Below are positions 1-5,120 of a stretch of 7,284 bases of DNA, one piece after another. The notes beneath the pieces were generated by a model. That model had not been told where the DNA came from and made no database searches. It saw only the letters and a list, made by a program, of their open reading frames with translations. Each line of letters starts with the position of its first letter. Position 1 is the first letter of the stretch. The DNA is taken from positions 1 to 7,284 of the forward strand of contig JAFGRZ010000096.1 in assembly GCA_016934895.1 (NCBI GenBank). The letters run 5' to 3'. Made by a program: the position numbers and the translations under genes. This stretch comes from Candidatus Aminicenantota bacterium. Lineage in GTDB: Bacteria > Acidobacteriota > Aminicenantia > Aminicenantales > UBA8522.

Positions 1-471
1 CCGGCCGCAGTCGGGGCAGATTTTGTCGCCCTCCGGCTCAAGGGGGACGTCCTCGGCGAGAAAATTTTCATCGGAAACGCAGTACCAGCCCTGGTATGTT
101 CCCTTGTAGATATCCCCTTTCTCTTTCAGCCGGGAGAAGATCCTCTGCACGCCCTTCTCGTGAAAAGGCTCGGTCGTCCGGACGAAAAAATCGTTGGAGA
201 TGTCGAGATTCTGCCAAAGATCTTTGATCCGGCCGACCACCGTGTTCGCCAGTTCGAGCGGCGTCATTCCCTTTTCCGCGGCCGCCTTCTCGATCTTCTG
301 GCCGTGCTCGTCCGTCCCGGTGAGAAAGAAAACGTCCCTTCCCCGCAGCCGGTGGAAGCGCGCCAGGGCGTCGGCGATGATCGTCGTATAGGCGTGGCCG
401 ATATGCGGGATATCGTTCACATAATAGATCGGAGTCGAGATGTAGAAAGTCTCTCTAGACGTCTTTGACAA
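1..471 (-). CDS. metG: Methionine--tRNA ligase, N-terminal part (runs off left edge)
   Basis: Class I methionyl-tRNA synthetase, which charges tRNA-Met with methionine in the cytoplasm. The visible 157 residues are the start of the Rossmann catalytic domain. They show the N-terminal strand TFYISTPIYYVND (residues 8-20), the HIGH motif as PHIGHAY (22-28), the FFLTGTDEHGQKIE segment (51-62 region) and the connective-peptide zinc knuckle (YCVSDENF near 130-137, CPDCGR at 152-157). The start is the TTG at 471. An in-frame TGA lies at 492-490, and the next possible start, the GTG of V18, would remove the conserved first strand. The start lies inside folE, overlapping its last 17 bases, so the two are probably translationally coupled. 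In the first half of the zinc knuckle the usual second Cys is Asp (CVSD). The KMSKS motif and the anticodon-binding domain would lie beyond the left edge. Identification is secure. Confidence 0.96.
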   Translation of the reverse strand, partial: MSKTSRETFYISTPIYYVNDIPHIGHAYTTIIADALARFHRLRGRDVFFLTGTDEHGQKIEKAAAEKGMTPLELANTVVGRIKDLWQNLDISNDFFVRTTEPFHEKGVQRIFSRLKEKGDIYKGTYQGWYCVSDENFLAEDVPLEPEGDKICPDCGR

Positions 472-1036
472 TCGTCGCTCCTCCTTTGATCAGCATCATG
501 GCCTCGGCCCGCGTGGCGGTATGGGTGCGAAACGAGCCCCGGACCGCGGAGGTCACGGTCCACGACTTGGGCTTTTTCGCGCCGCGCATGGACATGCACA
601 TGTGCTCGGCCTCGATGATGACCATGACGCCGAGGGGCTTGAGCTTCTGGTCGAGGATGTCGGCCACCTGCTTGGTCAGGCGCTCCTGGATCTGGAGGCG
701 GCGGGAGAAGACGTCCACCACCCGGGCGATTTTGCTCAGCCCGACGATGCGCCCGGCCTTGGGGATATAAGCCACGTGGGCGACGCCGGCGAAGGGGAGG
801 AGATGATGCTCGCACATGGAATAGAGCGGGATATTCCTGATAATGACCATCTCATCGTGCTTTTCCTTGTGGATCGTACGGAGGTGCCGGCCCGGATCTT
901 CGTTCATCCCGCCCAGGATTTCGGAGAACATCCGGGCGACCCGCTTGGGTGTCGCCCGGAGTCCCGGGCGGCCGGGATCTTCATCGACTCCTTCGAGGAG
1001 GAGCCGGATGCCTTTTTCGATTTTTCTCAAGTCCAT
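455..1036 (-). CDS. folE: GTP cyclohydrolase I (FolE)
   Basis: Converts GTP to 7,8-dihydroneopterin triphosphate, the entry step to tetrahydrofolate and, in bacteria, also to queuosine through carboxytetrahydropterin and preQ0. The 193-residue protein has the length usual for type IA FolE. Zinc and catalytic residues are visible: MCEHHLLPF (74-82, with C75, H77 and H78) and EHMCMSMRG (144-152, with H145 and C147). The family segment GLSKIARVVDVFSRRLQ lies at 99-115, and PGLRATPKRVARM near 24-36 is the usual N-terminal helix. The ATG at 1036 is chosen because family similarity begins at MDLRKIEKGI. The 40 extra upstream codons, which open at 1156, lie inside larC and are unlike FolE. Its ribosome site is weak (AAAGGCG). 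It lies 14 bases after larC and overlaps metG at its end. Confidence 0.97.
   Translation of the reverse strand: MDLRKIEKGIRLLLEGVDEDPGRPGLRATPKRVARMFSEILGGMNEDPGRHLRTIHKEKHDEMVIIRNIPLYSMCEHHLLPFAGVAHVAYIPKAGRIVGLSKIARVVDVFSRRLQIQERLTKQVADILDQKLKPLGVMVIIEAEHMCMSMRGAKKPKSWTVTSAVRGSFRTHTATRAEAMMLIKGGATIVKDV
480..485 (-). promoter_or_regulatory. Shine-Dalgarno for metG, inside folE
   Basis: On the minus strand the bases read AAAGGAGGAGCGACGATTG: a strong AGGAGG, then 8 bases (479-472), then the TTG at 471. The site lies wholly within the last codons of folE (…KGGATIV…). It decides the metG start and explains how a TTG codon could be used efficiently. Confidence 0.85.
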
Positions 1037-1050
1037 GGCGTCGCCTTTGT

Positions 1051-2238
1051 CTATTCCCGCTCGTCCCTCTTCCGCTTTCTGGAATAATGCCGCTCGAGCG
1101 CCAGCTGGTGGATGACCTTGACCGGGAGGCTTTTTTTCCGGGCGACCCTCAGGCAATCGGAGAACTCCGGTTGAACGTTGACCGTCCGGCCTCGAAGTTT
1201 GCCCGTCTTGATCCCGATTTCCTCTCCCAGGACGCTGAGTTTCCTGACCTCCCGCTCGAGGATAAATCGGGATACGGGAAAATATCTGAGACCGATCGAG
1301 CTCGTTTCCCGGAAAACGGCCTCGACGAGCCCGTCCATTGTAGCAGCATCCGCCAGGAGCGTCAATTTCGTGCCCAGCCGGCCTTTTTTCATGAGGACCG
1401 GCGTTTGAAACGCATCCACAGCGCCGAACTTAAGCGCTTTTTCCAAAAAATGGGCCAGCACCTGGGGATTGGCGTCATCCAGGTTGGCCTCGATCTGATA
1501 GAGCGGTTTGGCCGCCCGGAGGTCTTTCTCTTGGGCGGAAAAAACACGGAGGATATTGGGGAAGCGGTCGAGATCGCGGCCGCCTGCGCCGCATCCTATC
1601 CGGGTGTAGGATATTTGTGGGAAAGGGATAAAAGCGTCCGCCCAGGTGGCCAGGATGGCCGCGCCCGTCGGAGTGACCAGCTCCTCTTCCGCCCAGGCCG
1701 AATAGACGGGCGCGTTTTTGAGGATCTCGGCCACGGCCGGGGGAGGCACCGGGAGAATCCCGTGGGCCGCCTTAACCCAGCCGCTGCCGAGGTTCAGCGG
1801 GGAGCAGAAGACCTTGCCCACCTTCAGAGCCTCCGCCAGGTAGGCGCTGCCGAGGACGTCGATCAGGGCGTCGTCGGCTCCAGCCTCATGGAGATGAACC
1901 GAGCCGAATTTTTCCCCATGAACCCTGGCCTCGGCCGCAAAGAGCGTTTTGAAGACGGCGAGGGCCCGGCTCTTGACTCCCTCCGAGAACGCGCTTTTCC
2001 TGATGACGGAATGGATATCGGCAAAGTGACGAGGCCGGGATTCTTTTTTGATCCGGACGTCCACTTTGAGCCCCCTGAGCCCGGCCCTCTTGACGGACCG
2101 GATTCTCACGTCCACCGGGAGTTGGAGTTTGGACATCTCTTTGAGAAACGCCGTCCGGGAAACTCCGAGGTCGAGGAGAGCGCCCAGAATCATATCTCCG
2201 CTGGCTCCGGCACGGGCGTCGAAATAGAGGGTGTTCAT
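1051..2238 (-). CDS. larC: LarC-type nickel insertion protein (DUF111 family), full length
   Basis: LarC completes the nickel-pincer nucleotide cofactor: it is a CTP-dependent enzyme that inserts nickel into the dithiolated pyridinium mononucleotide made by LarB and LarE. The cofactor serves lactate racemase (LarA) and related racemases/epimerases. The 395 residues match the family along their length: MNTLYFDARAGASGDMILGA at the N-terminus (1-20), HLHEAGADDALIDVLG (115-130), EELVTPTGAAIL (185-196), then the second domain with IEANLDDANPQVL (249-261) and MKKGRLGTKLTLL (283-295). In Lactiplantibacillus the two domains are encoded in two frames joined by programmed frameshifting; here they form one uninterrupted frame. 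The C-terminus ends in a basic run (SRKRKRDERE). It has an AAAGGA ribosome site and lies 16 bases after the sirtuin gene. No larA, larB or larE is in the window, so the client enzyme is unknown. Confidence 0.93.
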   Translation of the reverse strand: MNTLYFDARAGASGDMILGALLDLGVSRTAFLKEMSKLQLPVDVRIRSVKRAGLRGLKVDVRIKKESRPRHFADIHSVIRKSAFSEGVKSRALAVFKTLFAAEARVHGEKFGSVHLHEAGADDALIDVLGSAYLAEALKVGKVFCSPLNLGSGWVKAAHGILPVPPPAVAEILKNAPVYSAWAEEELVTPTGAAILATWADAFIPFPQISYTRIGCGAGGRDLDRFPNILRVFSAQEKDLRAAKPLYQIEANLDDANPQVLAHFLEKALKFGAVDAFQTPVLMKKGRLGTKLTLLADAATMDGLVEAVFRETSSIGLRYFPVSRFILEREVRKLSVLGEEIGIKTGKLRGRTVNVQPEFSDCLRVARKKSLPVKVIHQLALERHYSRKRKRDERE

Positions 2239-2254
2239 CGATTTTTTCCTTTTG

Positions 2255-3016
2255 TTAGCCTCCGGTGGACCCGGCGGGCAGGCGCTCGTCGATGAGCGGA
2301 AGGACGTCGCCCGCCCTCCCCCGGAAGACGAAATCGGCGCTTGCGGTCAGGGGGGTCGGCTGGGGATTCACTTCGACGATCGGAACGCCCCGCTCTGCGG
2401 CCAGAAGCGGGAGTGACGCGGCCGGCTGGACAAAGGCGGATGTCCCGATGACGAACATGAGGTCGCAGCTGGCGCTCGCGGCGTAGGCCTCCTCGAGCGT
2501 CTCCGCGGGCAGGGACTCTCCGAACCAGACGACGTTCGGCCGCAACATGGCACCGCAGGCCGGGCAGAGCGGAGGAATGGGATTCAATGGGCTTTCATAG
2601 TTCTCGGTGATGGTCCCTTCCCGGGTGCAGCGGACCTCCCAGATGTTACCGTGGAGTTCGAGCACGTTCTGCGAGCCGGCCCTGCGGTGAAGGCCGTCGA
2701 CGTTCTGGGTGATCAAGACGAAATGAGGGAAATATCTCTCCCACCGGACGAGCGCCCGGTGGCCGGCGTTGGGCTCTTTCGAGGCGATGATGCCCCGCCG
2801 CCAATCATACCATTCCCAAACGAGGGCGGGAGCGTGGTAGAAGGCCTGGGGAGTGGCCAATTCCTCGGCCCGGTGCTTCTTCCAGAGGCCGTCCTCGCCC
2901 CGGAAAGTGGGGATCCCGGATTCCGCTGAAATGCCGGCGCCCGTGAGGACGGCGATCTTCGGCCCGCCGAGGAGGATTTTCTCCAGCCCGGCCAGATTCG
3001 TCTCGAGTTCGCTCAT
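2255..3016 (-). CDS. NAD-dependent protein deacylase, Sir2 family (class III / CobB-SIRT5-like)
   Basis: Sirtuins remove acyl groups from protein lysines, consuming NAD and releasing nicotinamide and O-acyl-ADP-ribose. The 253-residue protein shows the NAD-binding GAGISAESGIPTFRG (26-40), TQNVDGLH (103-110), the catalytic His in LHGN (H122), VVWFGE (162-167), GTSAFVQPAA (191-200) and VEVNPQP near 214-220. Y70 and R73 in WEWYDWRR form the YxxR pair that in SIRT5 and E. coli CobB binds the carboxylate of succinyl-, malonyl- or glutaryl-lysine, so a negatively charged acyl group is a reasonable predicted substrate. In the zinc ribbon C130, C151 and C154 are visible, but the position three after C130 is Glu (CTRE). 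The ATG at 3016 is chosen because similarity begins just after MSELETN; the 68 upstream in-frame codons run through the repeat-rich intergenic region. The Shine-Dalgarno is weak (AGAGAG). It is the first gene of the sirtuin-larC-folE-metG run. Confidence 0.95.
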   Translation of the reverse strand: MSELETNLAGLEKILLGGPKIAVLTGAGISAESGIPTFRGEDGLWKKHRAEELATPQAFYHAPALVWEWYDWRRGIIASKEPNAGHRALVRWERYFPHFVLITQNVDGLHRRAGSQNVLELHGNIWEVRCTREGTITENYESPLNPIPPLCPACGAMLRPNVVWFGESLPAETLEEAYAASASCDLMFVIGTSAFVQPAASLPLLAAERGVPIVEVNPQPTPLTASADFVFRGRAGDVLPLIDERLPAGSTGG

Positions 3017-3102
3017 TTCTCTCTGGACAGGATAACCCAAAGGGCGACCGTTCCGCAAGGATGCCGGGCTCTGACCGTATAAAAGTCCGATGCCCATGCC
3101 CT

Positions 3103-3213
3103 GGAAATTAGGGGACACGATCCGGAAAATTGGGGACATAACCCATTTCTCTGGAAAGGGGATTGTGTCGCCTGAATTTTCCGGTCCTGTCCCCAATTTC
3201 CGCCCTTGTCCCC
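3103..3213. repeat. Cluster of GGGGACA repeat units in opposed orientation
   Basis: Two adjacent 21-base units read GGAAATTAGGGGACACGATCC (the last C at 3123) and GGAAAATTGGGGACATAACC(C), at 3103-3123 and 3124-3144, so the GGGGACA cores at 3111-3117 and 3132-3138 are exactly 21 bases apart. Reading the minus strand from the other side, cores occur at 3213-3207 and 3194-3188 (19 apart). The second lies in GGAAATTGGGGACA, and a degenerate third unit begins GGAAAATTCAGGCGACA at 3181. The shared consensus is about GGAAAATTGGGGACA. The two sets face each other around 3145-3164. This could be a REP/BIME- or MITE-like element spread through the genome, or a multi-site operator between the two operons. 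No transposase gene is present in the window. Confidence 0.7.
3122..3184. repeat. Long imperfect inverted repeat (hairpin)
   Basis: CCGGAAAATT at 3122-3131 is matched perfectly by AATTTTCCGG at 3175-3184. Next inwards, GGGGACA pairs imperfectly with TGTCGCC. Near the tip, CCCATTTC and GAAAGGGG can pair around a TCTG loop with one bulge. The whole 63-base stretch can therefore fold as one long, interrupted hairpin on either strand. No T-run follows on either side, so it is unlikely to be a simple intrinsic terminator. REP-like or miniature-element origin fits better. Confidence 0.65.
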
Positions 3214-3262
3214 GGCACAAAGTGTGAGACGGTCAGTGACGGGTTGTCTTGACTTGCCGGGG
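3210..3262. repeat. Perfect 8-bp inverted repeat overlapping the mtnP promoter
   Basis: CCCCGGCA (3210-3217) is repeated as its exact reverse complement TGCCGGGG (3255-3262). The right arm falls in the spacer between the proposed -35 and -10 of the rightward operon, and the left arm overlaps the last GGGGACA unit. This placement would suit a repressor or looping site, but eight bases in a GC-rich genome could be chance. Confidence 0.35.
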
Positions 3263-3277
3263 CATAAATTATATATC
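3249..3277 (+). promoter_or_regulatory. Probable sigma70-type promoter of the mtnP operon
   Basis: TTGACT at 3249-3254 (5 of 6 to TTGACA), a 17-base spacer, then TATATC at 3272-3277 (TATA retained) inside the AT-rich tract ATAAATTATATATCAAT, the most AT-rich stretch nearby. Transcription would begin near 3284, leaving a leader of about 18 bases that holds the AGGAGG ribosome site at 3292-3297, just before the ATG at 3302. The -10 is imperfect, so the exact register is uncertain. Confidence 0.5.
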
Positions 3278-3301
3278 AATACCCTTCCCCGAGGAGGATC
3301 C

Positions 3302-4195
3302 ATGGCCCAGAAAAATGATCCCGATATTCCCCGGGCGGAAATCGGCATTCTCGGCGGCACGGGGCTCTACGAGATAGAAGGGATCGTCGATGTCCGGGAG
3401 CAGCGCCTGGAGACTCCTTTCGGATCTCCTTCGGACGCCTACTTCATCGGTCAACTTGAAGGGAAAAGGGTGGCTTTCCTGAGCCGTCACGGCCGCGGCC
3501 ACCGGCTGCTTCCCTCCGACATCAACTTCCGCGCCAATATCTATGGATTCAAGATGCTGGGTGTCGAGCGGATGATCTCGGTCAACTCCTGCGGCTCCCT
3601 CAAAGAGGAGATCCGTCCGCGCGACATCGTTTTCTCAGACCAGTTCTTCGACCGCTCCCGGCGCCCGAACACGTTCTTCGGCGACGGGTTGGCGGCTCAC
3701 GTCAGCTTCGCCCAACCCGTCTGCCCGGAGCTCGCCGGTCTCCTCTATGCCGCCGGAAAGGATCTCGGGTTGAGAGTCCATAAAGGCGGCACGTATATCT
3801 GCATCGAGGGACCGGCCTTTTCGAGCCAGGCCGAGTCGAGGATCTACCGTCTCTGGGGCTGCGACGTCATCGGGATGACGGCGGCCACCGAAGCCAAGCT
3901 CTGCCGCGAGGCGGAGATTTGTTACGCCACGATGAACCTGGTGACCGATTACGACGTCTGGCACGCCGAGGAAGAGACCGTCTCGGTTGGGCTCATCCTG
4001 GAAAACCTCCGCCTGAATATCGAACACGCAAAATCGCTCCTCAAAGCGGCGGTGGCGGCCCTTCCGGCCGAGAGAGGCGGGAGCTGCCAATGCGGGCGCA
4101 GCCTTGAGAACGGCATCGTGACTCAGGGCGCTTTGATCCCGGAGGGGGTAAGGAGGCGGGTCCGTCACCTGATCGCCAAATATGTCAAAGACTAG
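3302..4195 (+). CDS. mtnP: S-methyl-5'-thioadenosine phosphorylase (MTAP)
   Basis: Cleaves 5'-methylthioadenosine with phosphate to adenine and 5-methylthioribose-1-phosphate, clearing the by-product of polyamine synthesis and other S-adenosylmethionine reactions. The 297 residues carry IGILGGTGLYEIEG (14-27), the phosphate-binding SRHGRGH (61-67), NFRANIYGFKMLGV (75-88), VNSCGSL (94-100), YICIEGPAFSSQAES (165-179), the ribose-site GMT (191-193) and TDYDVW (215-220). The Asp pair in DYD is the MTAP signature for 6-aminopurine bases, as opposed to the Asn of guanine/hypoxanthine phosphorylases. A C-terminal CQC (262-264) recalls the CXC motif described in Sulfolobus solfataricus MTAPII. The ATG at 3302 follows an AGGAGG; the upstream in-frame extension from 3206 lies in the promoter region and is not family-like. 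First gene of a three-gene operon; the next ATG is 6 bases after its stop. Adenosine or inosine may also be used. Confidence 0.95.
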   Translation: MAQKNDPDIPRAEIGILGGTGLYEIEGIVDVREQRLETPFGSPSDAYFIGQLEGKRVAFLSRHGRGHRLLPSDINFRANIYGFKMLGVERMISVNSCGSLKEEIRPRDIVFSDQFFDRSRRPNTFFGDGLAAHVSFAQPVCPELAGLLYAAGKDLGLRVHKGGTYICIEGPAFSSQAESRIYRLWGCDVIGMTAATEAKLCREAEICYATMNLVTDYDVWHAEEETVSVGLILENLRLNIEHAKSLLKAAVAALPAERGGSCQCGRSLENGIVTQGALIPEGVRRRVRHLIAKYVKD

Positions 4196-4201
4196 GTTGT
4201 C

Positions 4202-5101
4202 ATGAGCCTTGTCATCGTCGGTTCGGTGGCCTTCGACACGATCCGGACGCCCTGGGGGAAGCGGGACAGGATCGTCGGCGGATCGGGGACCTACTTCAGC
4301 CTGGCGGCGAGTTTTTTCACCCGGCCGAAAATGGTGGCGGTTGTGGGCGAGGATTTCCCTCCGGAGGTCATCGATCTGTTCAAGTCCAGAGGCATTGACA
4401 CGGCGGGTCTTGAGATCAGGCCCGGCCGGACGTTCCACTGGGAAGGCCATTACGGCTATGATCCCAACCAGCGCGAGACCATCAGCACGGAACTCAACGT
4501 TTTCCGGGATTTCCGGCCCGTGCTTCCTAACTCTTACCGCGACGCGAACATCGTCTTCCTGGCCAACATCGATCCCGACCTGCAGGACAGTGTGCTGGCG
4601 CAGGTGCGCCGGCCCGAGCTCGTGGCCATGGATACGATGAACCTGTGGATCGCCTCCAAGCCGGAGTCCACCTGGCGCGTGCTCAAGGCGGTGGATATAC
4701 TCTTCGCCAACGACGAGGAGATCCGGATGCTGACCCAGGAGACAAACCTGATCAAGGCGGGAAGAAAGATCCTCGCGGCCGGTCCCCGTCTGGTGGTGAC
4801 CAAAAAAGGCGAGCACGGTGCCCTCCTCTTCGGCAAGAAGTTCGTCTTCGGCGTCCTGGGGCATCCCTGCGAAGACGTGGTCGACCCGACCGGCGCCGGG
4901 GACAGCTTCGCCGGCGGTTTCCTCGGCTATCTCGACAAGGTGAGGAAGTTCACGCGCCCGGAAATCCGACGGGCGGCCGTTTACGGCAGCGTCCTGGCCT
5001 CGTTCGCCATCGAGGATTTCGGGATCGAACGGTTCAAGTCGCTCCGGCCGGACGAGGTCGAATCGCGGTTCCGCCTGTTCCGCCGGCTGGTTTCTTTCTG
5101 A
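4202..5101 (+). CDS. PfkB/ribokinase-family carbohydrate or nucleoside kinase, substrate unknown
   Basis: A 299-residue ribokinase-fold kinase. The C-terminal PfkB signature DPTGAGDSFAGGF (228-240) contains the anion hole GAGD with catalytic base D234. The nucleotide-side ANDEE (169-173) and VVTKKGEHGALL (198-209) are also visible. The N-terminal glycine motif reads GGSGTYFSLAAS (26-37), with Tyr-Phe where ribokinases usually have an Asn, so the sugar pocket differs from true ribokinase. From memory it resembles the subgroup called ribokinase group C, whose substrate is not established. It starts 6 bases after mtnP with only a poor ribosome site, suggesting coupled translation, and is followed 19 bases later by the lyase gene. 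Linkage to MTAP suggests a nucleoside or pentose phosphate substrate. Adenosine, or ribose-1-phosphate as in the archaeal PfkB-family ribose-1-phosphate kinase, are candidates; MTR-1-phosphate has no free 5'-hydroxyl. Confidence 0.88.
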   Translation: MSLVIVGSVAFDTIRTPWGKRDRIVGGSGTYFSLAASFFTRPKMVAVVGEDFPPEVIDLFKSRGIDTAGLEIRPGRTFHWEGHYGYDPNQRETISTELNVFRDFRPVLPNSYRDANIVFLANIDPDLQDSVLAQVRRPELVAMDTMNLWIASKPESTWRVLKAVDILFANDEEIRMLTQETNLIKAGRKILAAGPRLVVTKKGEHGALLFGKKFVFGVLGHPCEDVVDPTGAGDSFAGGFLGYLDKVRKFTRPEIRRAAVYGSVLASFAIEDFGIERFKSLRPDEVESRFRLFRRLVSF

Positions 5102-5120
5102 TGCTCTAACGGAGGAAAGC

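Noticed and set aside
1037..1156. N-terminal extension of folE to an ATG at 1156
   Set aside because: It overlaps the end of larC and has no FolE similarity; the ATG at 1036 begins exactly where family similarity does.
949..2295. 448-codon open frame on the plus strand opposite larC
   Set aside because: Antisense shadow of larC, which matches its family along its whole length; no recognisable motifs in this frame.
3017..3120. Promoter for the sirtuin operon
   Set aside because: On the minus strand I found TATACG-like and TTATCC-like hexamers but no convincing -35 partner at normal spacing, so no site is called.
3103..3213. CRISPR array
   Set aside because: The units are nearly contiguous and occur in both orientations, with no spacers of constant length.
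3017..3220. N-terminal extension of the sirtuin to an ATG at 3220
   Set aside because: It would encode the repeat/hairpin region, lacks sirtuin similarity, and the ATG at 3016 fits the family start.
5102..5120. TnaC-like leader peptide ahead of the lyase gene
   Set aside because: Only 19 bases separate the kinase stop from the lyase start, which leaves no room for a leader peptide.
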